Assembly: GCA_002382755.1 (NCBI GenBank)
Contig: DFZT01000036.1
Coordinates: 30,733-37,276 of the forward strand
Source: Firmicutes bacterium UBA4049
GTDB lineage: Bacteria; Bacillota; Desulfotomaculia; Desulfotomaculales; Nap2-2B
DNA: 6,544 nucleotides
Reading direction: 5' to 3'
The translations under genes were made by a program, and so were the position numbers. Below, one piece after another: positions 1-5,341 of this stretch. A model generated the notes under the pieces. It did no database searches. It saw only the letters and a program-made list of their open reading frames with translations, and was not told the origin of the DNA. How positions within the stretch are numbered: position 1 is the stretch's first letter; each line of letters opens with the position of its first letter.

Positions 1-201
1 GCCTCCGACTGGAACAGGGCCTTAGTTTACCTTCTTATTCTACCTGCCCTGTCATCCTACCTGGCGGTCAATTTCACCGGCTCAAGCACTTTTACTTCTT
101 TATCAGGCGTCCAGCGGGAGTTAAAAGTTGCGCTTCCCGCAGCGATAATTTCAACTGGGTTAGGTGTTATCCTGCTGGTTTTGAATCAGTTTGTTCTATA
201 A
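1..201 (+). CDS. hgcA: HgcA, C-terminal membrane end (5' partial)
   Basis: HgcA is the corrinoid methyltransferase that, with HgcB, converts Hg(II) to methylmercury. It has a cytoplasmic cobalamin-binding domain and a C-terminal transmembrane domain. Only the last 66 codons are here, reading in frame from base 1 to a TAA stop. They encode two hydrophobic stretches (about residues 8-24 and 44-65 of the fragment) around a polar segment containing NFTGSSTFTSLSGVQREL, which I recognise as the conserved C-terminal HgcA segment. The diagnostic cap-helix motif with the cobalt-ligating Cys lies outside the window, so function is judged from this segment and from the gene that follows. HgcB starts 13 nt downstream, and its ribosome binding site begins at the last base of the hgcA stop codon, which implies tight co-translation. 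An unrelated membrane protein is unlikely given this neighbour. Confidence 0.88.
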   Translation, partial: ASDWNRALVYLLILPALSSYLAVNFTGSSTFTSLSGVQRELKVALPAAIISTGLGVILLVLNQFVL

Positions 202-214
202 AGAGGTGACTTCC

Positions 215-475
215 TTGAAGTATTTAAAAAATGTGGTTACGTTGGAGCTTGACGAAGAGAAATGCGCTGGATGCGGGATCTGCGCCGAGGTTTGCCCGCA
301 TCAGGTATTTAAGCTTATTAACGGAAAGGCTGCCATCCAGGACAGGGACTCCTGCATGGAGTGCGGCGCCTGCGCGATGAACTGCCCTTTTTCCGCCATT
401 TCGGTAGCGGCCGGTGTGGGCTGCGCCTACGCGGTAATTAAAGGGAAATTCGGTAAGGGTGAGGGCTGCTGCTAG
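215..475 (+). CDS. hgcB: HgcB, 2[4Fe-4S] ferredoxin of mercury methylation
   Basis: HgcB is the small ferredoxin thought to reduce the HgcA corrinoid and to help deliver Hg(II). The 86-residue product has two cluster motifs: C17, C20, C23, C27-P and C47, C50, C53, C57-P. The second reads CMECGACAMNCP, the signature that separates HgcB from ordinary ferredoxins. A single Cys at position 70 and a vicinal Cys85-Cys86 pair at the very C-terminus match the extra conserved cysteines of the family. Length is normal (about 90-100 residues). I chose TTG at 215 because AAGAGGTGA (201-209) sits 5 nt upstream; another in-frame TTG at 191 would overlap hgcA and would have this site inside the gene. It follows hgcA after 13 nt and precedes the sigma gene by 25 nt, so one operon is likely. 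Confidence 0.93.
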   Translation: MKYLKNVVTLELDEEKCAGCGICAEVCPHQVFKLINGKAAIQDRDSCMECGACAMNCPFSAISVAAGVGCAYAVIKGKFGKGEGCC

Positions 476-500
476 TTTATTAAACAGGGGGTAAAGCACG

Positions 501-1079
501 TTGGATGAAAAGGATTTTGACAAAATCTATACGGATTTTCAGCCGAAGATATATCAATACTTGATCCGCCTGGTAGGCAGAAATGACGCAGAAGACCTGA
601 CACAGGCAGTTTTTACAAGGGTCAGCCTTGCTTTGGATCAATTCAGGGGCGAATCCCGGCTTTCAACATGGATATACAGGATTGCTACTAACCTTGCAAC
701 AGATAGTCTGCGCCTCCCTGCGCTCCGGTTGAGGGATAAACAGGTTTCTTTTGATCAGGATACTGAAATAAAAAGTATATCAACTGAAAGTTTAAATATG
801 GAGCAGCAGATTATCCGCCGCGAAATGAACCAGTGCATACGTTCCTTAATTGAGAACCTCCCGGTAAACTATCGCACGGTTATTGTGCTGAATGAGCTTG
901 AGGGATTCAAAAACAGCGAGATTGCACAGATTCTGGACACGAGTCTACATACTGTGAAAATCAGGCTCCACCGCGCCAGGACAAAACTGAAAAAAGAAAT
1001 GATCAATCAGTGTGATTTTTATTGGGATGAGCGAAACGAGTTGTCCTGTGACCCAAAGAGAGAAATTAAGGAATTGTAG
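501..1079 (+). CDS. ECF-type RNA polymerase sigma factor with Cys-bearing tail
   Basis: This is a 192-residue sigma-70 family protein of the extracytoplasmic-function type, which would direct RNA polymerase to a small set of promoters. Region 2 spans about residues 9-75 (NDAEDLTQAVF, then FRGESRLSTWIYRIATNLATD). Region 4 spans about 112-166 (LPVNYRTVIVLNELEGFKNSEIA, then an HTH ending HTVKIRLHRARTKLK). A tail of about 26 residues after region 4 carries C171 and C183 (a C-x11-C pair in an acidic/aromatic setting), which could sense redox state or bind metal; that is inference. The start is TTG at 501, with AGGGGGT at 486-492 eight nt upstream. The gene follows hgcB by 25 nt and probably shares its transcript. 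No anti-sigma gene is adjacent; the next gene encodes an AhpD-like protein. Its targets cannot be seen here. Confidence 0.88.
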   Translation: MDEKDFDKIYTDFQPKIYQYLIRLVGRNDAEDLTQAVFTRVSLALDQFRGESRLSTWIYRIATNLATDSLRLPALRLRDKQVSFDQDTEIKSISTESLNMEQQIIRREMNQCIRSLIENLPVNYRTVIVLNELEGFKNSEIAQILDTSLHTVKIRLHRARTKLKKEMINQCDFYWDERNELSCDPKREIKEL

Positions 1080-1191
1080 CCTCAAAAGTGTATCCTTCTT
1101 AACTGTAACTCCGTCTAAAGGCTGTGAAAGCAAATTTTTTCATGCGCGTTGGCTTAGCGGGGAACAGTTTGGCACGGAAGGAGTTTAAATA

Positions 1192-1452
1192 GTGAACGAG
1201 CAGTTGAAAGAACTAATCGCGGTAGGTGCGTCGGTTGCAGCAAACTGTCAACCGTGCATCCGGTACCATATCGGCAAGGCAAGGGAGCACGGAGTGGACA
1301 GTGCGGACATAAAAGAGGCTATCAAAGTAGGGCAGACAGTTAGAGCGGGCGCTGCTGCGAATATGGACAGTTTGATCCAGGAACTTGATTCAGAAACAAA
1401 AAGCGCATTTTCGGCCTGCAAGCCCGACATGAGCAACAAGTGCTGTTGCTGA
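1192..1452 (+). CDS. AhpD-like/carboxymuconolactone decarboxylase family protein with CCC end
   Basis: This is a small all-helical protein (86 residues) of the AhpD/CMD superfamily. The active-site motif CQPCIRYH gives C19, C22 and H26, the CxxC...H arrangement AhpD uses for thiol-disulfide peroxidase/reductase chemistry. A repeated-helix core follows (IKEAIKVGQTVRAGAA). The last ten residues hold C84-C85-C86, with C76 nearby, a tail that core AhpD-like domains do not need and that could bind a soft metal or metalloid. It starts at GTG 1192, with AAGGAG at 1178-1183 eight nt upstream. It lies 112 nt after the sigma gene and just before a terminator-like hairpin, so it is the last gene of the + strand unit or has its own promoter. 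Decarboxylase activity is not implied. A thiol redox or stress role near hgc/ars genes is inference. Confidence 0.82.
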   Translation: MNEQLKELIAVGASVAANCQPCIRYHIGKAREHGVDSADIKEAIKVGQTVRAGAAANMDSLIQELDSETKSAFSACKPDMSNKCCC

Positions 1453-1466
1453 AATACCTGGAAGAC

Positions 1467-1520
1467 AGGGCTCTATCAATACGCGTTGGTGGAGCCCTTG
1501 CTCAATTATTCTTTCTTCTT
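1467..1520 (+). terminator. Likely intrinsic terminator of the hgc-sigma-AhpD unit
   Basis: Bases 1467-1479 pair with 1486-1498 over 13 consecutive positions (AGGGCTCTATCAA against TTGGTGGAGCCCT, two of them G-T wobbles), closing a six-base loop TACGCG. A T-rich but interrupted stretch follows up to about 1520. The hairpin begins 15 nt after the stop of the AhpD-like gene. The broken T-run makes it a less than ideal Rho-independent terminator. Confidence 0.62.
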
Positions 1521-1673
1521 AAAATAATCACTCAAAAGATATTCTTTATGGTTGACTTTATTATTAGTTCCCCATGCCCCTTAAGTAACACCCCACAGCA
1601 TGAAAATCATGTTCCCCCATTGCGCCGGTCTTGATGAGATTTTTCACTTATCCTTTGACGAAAGCGGACCGTT
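1521..1673. other. Convergent intergenic stretch with no gene seen
   Basis: Between the hairpin after the AhpD-like gene and the acr3 stop codon I find no coding sequence with a plausible start site or family resemblance on either strand. A short dyad (CATGA AAA TCATG, 1599-1611) is too weak to call. No clear terminator for the oppositely directed arsR-acr3 transcript is visible. Confidence 0.5.
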
Positions 1674-2738
1674 CTATTTTTCTCCCTGCATTTCAGGTGC
1701 AAAATATTTGCGTCTGAAACCAAGAGCAATATTGACCAATCCGATCATTACCGGCACTTCAATAAGAGGGCCGATTACAGCGGCAAATGCCTGACCGGAA
1801 TTAATGCCGAAAACGGCCACTGCCACTGCGATGGCTAACTCAAAGTTATTGCTGGCTGCCGTAAAGGCTAGTGTCACAGTCTGGCCGTAATTAACCCCAA
1901 AAGACTTACTGATGAAAAAGGAAAAAAAGAACATGATTACAAAATAAAAAAGCAGCGGTATGGCAATTCTTACTACATCCATTGGTAAGGTTATGATGTA
2001 GTTGCCTTTTAAAGAAAACATTACAATAATAGTAAACAGCAGAGCGATCAGAGCCAGAGGGCTGATCTTGGGGATGAATTTTTTCTCATACCACTGTTTT
2101 CCCTTGACCGGTATCAGGGAAAGCCTGGTGATTACACCGCCAAGAAAGGGTATACCCAGGTAAATAGCTACGCTCTTGGCCACGTCAGCCATAGAAATAT
2201 GAACAACCATGGATTTAACGCCTATCCACTGGGGCAACAGTGTTACAAAAAAGTACGCGTAAACTGAAAAGAAAAGCACCTGGAAAATTGAGTTTAAGGC
2301 TACCAGCGCCGCCGCGTATTCTGAATCACCTTTAGCCAGGGAGTTCCAGACAATAACCATAGCAATGCAGCGGGCCAGGCCAATGATTATTATACCTGCC
2401 ATATATTCTGGATAATTATGCAATAAGATAATTGCCAGAAAGAACATCAAAACAGGTCCGATAATCCAGTTTTGAATCAAAGAAAGCGTTAGAACCTTGC
2501 CATTCTTAAATACTTTGCCAATTTCCTCGTATTTCACTTTGGCTAAAGGCGGGTACATCATTACAATTAGACCAATAGCGATTGGTATCGATGTAGTTCC
2601 AACCTGGAACCTTTTTAATAAATTAGCCACTTCCGGTATGGCATAACCCAGCCCTACCCCAAAAAACATGGCCAGGAAGATCCACAAGGTTAAATATCGG
2701 TCCAGTATGGATAATTTAGCCGCAGCCTTTTCGGACAC
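1674..2738 (-). CDS. acr3: Arsenite efflux permease of the ACR3 family
   Basis: This 354-residue polytopic inner-membrane protein, of normal length for the family, would export arsenite (and possibly antimonite) using the proton gradient. About ten hydrophobic segments are visible from residue 15 to 345. The family signature in TM4 reads [19 protein letters not shown], with C124 as the conserved metalloid-site Cys. TM9 carries [15 protein letters not shown], with E300 as the conserved acidic residue. The start is GTG at 2736-2738, with AGGAGGTA (2746-2753) seven nt upstream, overlapping the end of arsR. The two genes are separated by six nt and should be one operon under ArsR control. It is not an ArsB-type permease. 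Nothing looks truncated. No arsC or arsA gene is next to it, so arsenate reductase, if present, is elsewhere. Confidence 0.94.
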   Translation of the reverse strand: MSEKAAAKLSILDRYLTLWIFLAMFFGVGLGYAIPEVANLLKRFQVGTTSIPIAIGLIVMMYPPLAKVKYEEIGKVFKNGKVLTLSLIQNWIIGPVLMFFLAIILLHNYPEYMAGIIIIGLARCIAMVIVWNSLAKGDSEYAAALVALNSIFQVLFFSVYAYFFVTLLPQWIGVKSMVVHISMADVAKSVAIYLGIPFLGGVITRLSLIPVKGKQWYEKKFIPKISPLALIALLFTIIVMFSLKGNYIITLPMDVVRIAIPLLFYFVIMFFFSFFISKSFGVNYGQTVTLAFTAASNNFELAIAVAVAVFGINSGQAFAAVIGPLIEVPVMIGLVNIALGFRRKYFAPEMQGEK

Positions 2739-2744
2739 GTATGT

Positions 2745-3155
2745 TTACCTCCTTTTCCTTTTTGTACAGGTTTCTTCTCCAACCATTTTTGCGCAAACTT
2801 CAGGATCAAAACCCATTTCAGTGCAGAGATTGGGGTTTTGCCTTAGCGGTGAAGGTTTCGGCAGGGAGCAGGAGAAGCAGGAAAGACTTTCAAGAAATCC
2901 ATCCATTTGCTTTAGTAATTCCTTGAGGCCATCTTTATTCAGGTTGTAAAATACTATTTTTCCCTCTTTTTCACTGTCGATCAGGCCTGCCTGTTTTAAA
3001 ATTTTTAGGTGGTGGGCAATGGCCGGCTGCGATAGACCGATAGCCTGGATAATCTCACAGGCCCCCATTTCCTGAGCGGCCAACAACTTTAATATATTTT
3101 GCCTGTGCAAATCCCCCAGGGCTTTCAGGCGGTTTATTATCTTTGATACCCCCAT
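2745..3155 (-). CDS. arsR: ArsR/SmtB-family repressor with Cys-rich C-terminal tail
   Basis: This is a winged-helix metalloid-responsive repressor, expected to hold its own promoter shut until As(III) or Sb(III) binds. Counting from ATG 3155 the product is 136 residues. KALGDLHRQNILKLL opens the fold, the recognition helix lies in LSQPAIAHHLKILKQAGLI, and the wing is KEGKIVFYNL. There is a single Cys (C33) near the helix that carries the E. coli ArsR Cys site. Five more (C93, C96, C111, C121, C130) lie in a tail of about 45 residues beyond the core, so the metalloid site is probably built there, at least in part. I chose ATG 3155; TTG 3164 is an in-frame alternative. Neither has a clear Shine-Dalgarno site, so the start is uncertain. 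acr3 follows immediately. Confidence 0.88.
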   Translation of the reverse strand: MGVSKIINRLKALGDLHRQNILKLLAAQEMGACEIIQAIGLSQPAIAHHLKILKQAGLIDSEKEGKIVFYNLNKDGLKELLKQMDGFLESLSCFSCSLPKPSPLRQNPNLCTEMGFDPEVCAKMVGEETCTKRKRR

Positions 3156-3177
3156 TTGTAACAATCAATTTACATAC

Positions 3178-3224
3178 ATATTTAAATAATTAAATATATA
3201 ATACATATTTTTTTATTTATATGT
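3178..3224. promoter_or_regulatory. Candidate ArsR operator dyads
   Basis: Two inverted repeats cover the arsR promoter. ATATTTAA-ATAA-TTAAATAT (3178-3197) lies at and just after the expected transcription start. ACATAT-N10-ATATGT (3203-3224) fills the spacer between the -35 and -10 boxes. ArsR-family repressors bind AT-rich imperfect dyads in such positions. The region is so A/T-rich that chance dyads are expected, so which one is the operator is undecided. Confidence 0.4.
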
Positions 3225-3227
3225 CAA
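3198..3227 (-). promoter_or_regulatory. arsR-acr3 promoter
   Basis: Read on the minus strand, a perfect -35 box TTGACA (3227-3222) is followed after 18 nt by TATTAT (3203-3198), one mismatch from the -10 consensus. Transcription would start near 3191, about 36 nt upstream of the ATG at 3155. The spacer is almost pure A/T. Confidence 0.65.
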
Positions 3228-3288
3228 CCAGTATTTATTTATTAATGCGAACAGGCACTTCCGGGTTGACATCATTGGTTGCAAGATC

Positions 3289-3317
3289 TTTACACCCTTC
3301 AGTGATTGTGCTAAACT
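3289..3317 (+). promoter_or_regulatory. Promoter of the TPP-riboswitch thi transcript
   Basis: TTTACA (3289-3294, five of six consensus bases) is followed after 17 nt by TAAACT (3312-3317), which is preceded by TG at 3309-3310 as an extended -10 element. The start would be near 3324, about 30 nt before the first riboswitch helix. A perfect TTGACA at 3266-3271 lies upstream but has only a poor -10 partner. Confidence 0.55.
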
Positions 3318-3353
3318 GGGTTAAGGTTAGACCTCAACTACATAACACAGAAC

Positions 3354-3437
3354 CCACTAGGGGCGCCGCCGGGCTGAGAGGCAGTGCAATGCCGACCCTA
3401 AGGACCTGATCTGGATCATGCCAGCGTAGGGAAGTGG
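3354..3437 (+). ncRNA. TPP riboswitch (THI element)
   Basis: This is the thiamine pyrophosphate-sensing aptamer. The conserved core elements are present in order: GGGCTGAGA (3371-3379), GACCCT (3394-3399), ACCTGATCTGGATCATGCCAGCG (3404-3426) and AGGGAAGTGG (3428-3437). Closing helix P1 pairs CCACT (3354-3358) with AGTGG (3433-3437). A 12-bp intrinsic terminator begins 13 nt later, so control is probably by transcription termination when TPP is bound. A competing antiterminator can be drawn: GGA (3430-3432) and GTG (3434-3436) from the 3' side of P1 pair with TCC and CAC in the 5' arm of the terminator (3457-3462), with one bulged A. The regulated gene ends in a ThiN domain, which fits. The core identification is secure; the switching mechanism is inferred. 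Confidence 0.95.
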
Positions 3438-3450
3438 AAAAATCGGACTT

Positions 3451-3479
3451 AAAACGCACTCCATCGGGGGTGCGTTTTT
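3451..3479 (+). terminator. Riboswitch expression-platform terminator
   Basis: AAAACGCACTCC (3451-3462) pairs with GGGGTGCGTTTT (3467-3478) across a four-base loop ATCG, giving a 12-bp stem with one wobble pair that runs into five T residues (3475-3479). It stands between the TPP aptamer and the coding region, as expected of a transcriptional off-switch. Confidence 0.9.
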
Positions 3480-3505
3480 GGATCAGTATCCGCTGAGGTA
3501 GAAGA

Positions 3506-3535
3506 ATGATGGGAGTGAAGGGAGCACCGGTATGA
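3506..3535 (+). CDS. Possible nine-codon leader peptide upstream of thiN fusion
   Basis: ATG at 3506 opens a nine-codon frame (MMGVKGAPV) that ends in TGA at 3533-3535, overlapping the start of the next gene as ATGA. It has its own Shine-Dalgarno-like GAGGT (3495-3499) six nt upstream, and the next gene's AAGGGAG site lies inside it. Such an overlap could couple translation of the main gene to that of the leader. Frames this short arise easily by chance, and no composition or family evidence is available. Confidence 0.25.
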   Translation: MMGVKGAPV

Positions 3536-5109
3536 TCGGCAAAGTAAACGATGATTTTTTTAGTAAGACAATTCTGCCCCACACAGGAGCGGCATTACCG
3601 CAAGTGGTGGTCGGGCCGGGCATGGGAGTAGATGCGGCCGTTCTCAAGATCGGGGACGAATACCTGGCAATCGCCGAAGATCCGGTTTTTCCAGGGCCGA
3701 CCACATCCCCCGAAGAACTCGGTTGGCTGACCGTACATATCGGCGCCAGCGACGTGGCGGTGATGGGAATCAGACCACAGTTCATGACCTATTCCCTGCT
3801 GCTGCCGCCCGGAACTCAGGAAGATTATGTTGCCGAATTAGTCAAGAGTATCAGTGAACATGCCCGTGACCTGGGGATAGCGATCGTAGGCGGTCATACC
3901 GGTTACTATGACGCGGTGACGATACCGACCATCGGGGGCATTACCGTCTGGGGCCTGGGTCGTGAATTTGTGACGCCGGCAGGCGCCCAGGTAGGAGATG
4001 CGGTGTTGATTACCAAAGGAGCGGCTATTGAGGCAGCCGGGCTCCTGGCCTGTGAACTGGGTCCGAAGCTGATGGCCGCAGGCATTTCTCCGGAGTTGGT
4101 AGACCGGGCGCGCAAGCGGCTGCGGGAAATGTCCGTGGTGTCAGATGCCGGTATAGCCATCTCTGTTGGCGGCGTCCACGCCATGCACGACGCCACTGAG
4201 GGCGGGCTTGCCCGAGGCTTGTGGGAACTTGCCGAAGCTTCGCACGTCGGCTTGAGAATTGAACGCTTCAAGGTTCCGGCGCCGGAAGATATCCGAGTAG
4301 TCTGCGGCTACTTTGGCCTCAACCCCTATGAGGTGATCAGCGAGGGTACACTGGTCTTGACCTGCGCCTTTGAAAAGACCGGAGATCTGTTGCAGGCCTT
4401 CAAAGAAGCCGGGCTGGATGCCGCTGTGATCGGCCGGGTGCTGCCGGCGGCAGAAGGGCGTTGTTGGGTTGAAGCCGATGATCGGATAGAGGAACTTTTG
4501 CCTCCGCCGGTCGATCGTTTCTGGGAGGTCTTCTTTAATGCCCTGACGCTTAATGATGACACCCGGACTGCCAGAGAGAAAGCGTTATGCCAGGAACTGG
4601 ATCGGGCTGTCGGAGAGTTAAAGCAAGCCGGTATCGTTCGGCTAATCCCGGAGATAGGCGCCAATCCGGCCTTTGCCTTGCCGGAAGCCAAGGAACTCGA
4701 TGATATTGCCGCTATTCCCGGACGACTCCTGCAAATGAAGGGCAAGGTGGCAACGCTGGGGGATGCGGAAATGGGATGCTCGAGACACATGGGCGGCGCC
4801 CTCCTTTTGGTGAAGGAGTTTTTTCCGGCTGCCCGCTGTATTATCAATCTGCATTACCATCCTTCAGTCCGTCAGGCATGCACAGCGCTGGGTTTTAATA
4901 TCACCAGCATGCCGGAGCCACCTGACTATCGTCAAACTGATGCAGACTTCGACACCGACCTGCGCCGGACATTGAACACCTGTACGGTGTTACCGGATGT
5001 AATTGAGATACCGGATCGTATTAACCTGGAGCGGCTGATCTTGGTTCTAGGGGAAAGCCTCACCGATCTTGTATCCAAGGTCAAGGCCTTGGGAGTATAT
5101 CTTTTATAA
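3532..5109 (+). CDS. thiN: AIR-synthase/ThiL-like domain fused to ThiN thiamine-phosphate synthase
   Basis: This 525-residue fusion is most likely a cytoplasmic thiamine-pathway enzyme. Residues 1 to about 335 form a PurM/HypE/ThiL-type ATP-binding fold: GVDAAVLKIGDEYLAIAEDPVF (residues 32-53), IGASDVAVMGIRP (70-82), GGHTGYYD (120-127) and HDATEGGLARG (219-229). It lacks the strict ThiL GDDAA motif, and its reaction is not fixed by sequence. About 345-525 is a ThiN domain, which joins the pyrimidine and thiazole phosphates to give thiamine phosphate: LIPEIGAN (371-378), AAIPGR, GCSRHMGG (415-422) and INLHYHP. ThiN is usually found fused to ThiD or to DNA-binding domains. The ATG at 3532 is preceded by AAGGGAG (3518-3524) at seven nt. 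The TPP riboswitch upstream supports the pathway. One idea is that the N-domain acts on ThiN's product, as ThiL does; this is inference. Confidence 0.85.
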   Translation: MIGKVNDDFFSKTILPHTGAALPQVVVGPGMGVDAAVLKIGDEYLAIAEDPVFPGPTTSPEELGWLTVHIGASDVAVMGIRPQFMTYSLLLPPGTQEDYVAELVKSISEHARDLGIAIVGGHTGYYDAVTIPTIGGITVWGLGREFVTPAGAQVGDAVLITKGAAIEAAGLLACELGPKLMAAGISPELVDRARKRLREMSVVSDAGIAISVGGVHAMHDATEGGLARGLWELAEASHVGLRIERFKVPAPEDIRVVCGYFGLNPYEVISEGTLVLTCAFEKTGDLLQAFKEAGLDAAVIGRVLPAAEGRCWVEADDRIEELLPPPVDRFWEVFFNALTLNDDTRTAREKALCQELDRAVGELKQAGIVRLIPEIGANPAFALPEAKELDDIAAIPGRLLQMKGKVATLGDAEMGCSRHMGGALLLVKEFFPAARCIINLHYHPSVRQACTALGFNITSMPEPPDYRQTDADFDTDLRRTLNTCTVLPDVIEIPDRINLERLILVLGESLTDLVSKVKALGVYLL

Positions 5110-5119
5110 CTCAAGTTTC

Positions 5120-5329
5120 TTAAGTTTCTCTCTCCGCCAGGATAAAGGTGGCGGCAACGCTCACATAAACATAAATTCCCGCATCATGGGCAATTGCTGC
5201 TGTAGCGGAAAAGTCGGGCACATCAAGCTTCGGGTTGCCGATGTTCTCGGCAAAAAAGGCCTTTGTTTTGAACGTCAGTTCCTTACGGAAGTTCTCCGGT
5301 TCCTGGCGGTCGACAAAAGTGACCTTAAT
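5120..5329 (-). pseudogene. metY: Internal fragment of O-acetylhomoserine sulfhydrylase (MetY), both ends missing
   Basis: On the minus strand, 5329-5174 encodes 52 residues that read as the middle of a MetY/Cys-Met-metabolism PLP enzyme: KVTFVD, PENFRKELTFKTKAFFAENIGNPKLDVPDF, then IAHDAGI. In intact proteins the last motif runs on into the strand before the PLP-lysine region (typically PLIVDNT). Here it changes abruptly to an unrelated 17-residue stretch and a TAA at 5120-5122. The N-terminal third and the catalytic lysine are absent, so it cannot be functional. It starts 12 nt after the pdxS stop, in the same frame, behind an AAAGGAG. I infer a deletion remnant of a metY gene that once followed or lay near pdxS. 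No start codon other than a rare ATT is available. Confidence 0.75.
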
Positions 5330-5341
5330 CTTTCTCCTTTT

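Noticed and set aside
191..214. TTG 191 as the start of hgcB
   Set aside because: It overlaps hgcA and has no Shine-Dalgarno site, whereas TTG 215 has AAGAGGTGA at ideal distance.
1161..1190. GGAAC at 1161-1165 as an ECF-type -35 box upstream of the AhpD-like gene
   Set aside because: A matching -10 at the right distance would fall on the ribosome binding site and start codon, and no ECF-like -10 is seen there.
1599..1611. Dyad CATGA AAA TCATG between the convergent AhpD-like and acr3 genes
   Set aside because: Five-bp stem with no T-run on either strand; too weak for a terminator and easily due to chance.
3266..3294. Perfect TTGACA at 3266-3271 as the main thi promoter
   Set aside because: At 17 nt spacing the -10 would be TTTACA, a poor match; the downstream TTTACA/TG-TAAACT pair is more convincing. 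It could still be a secondary promoter.
3906..4847. Long open frames antisense to the thiN fusion gene
   Set aside because: Their products are low-complexity Ser/Ala/Pro/Arg-rich with no family resemblance, as expected of the reverse strand of a GC-rich gene.
5108..5126. AACTCAAG-TTT-CTTAAGTT dyad at the thiN stop codon as a terminator
   Set aside because: Mostly A/T stem with one mismatch, followed by TCTCTCT rather than a T-run; predicted to be weak.
5134..5154. Hairpin CCGCCA-GGATAAAGG-TGGCGG between the thiN fusion and the metY scrap
   Set aside because: Six GC-rich pairs but no T-run on either strand, so not called an intrinsic terminator; it may be a plain structural hairpin.
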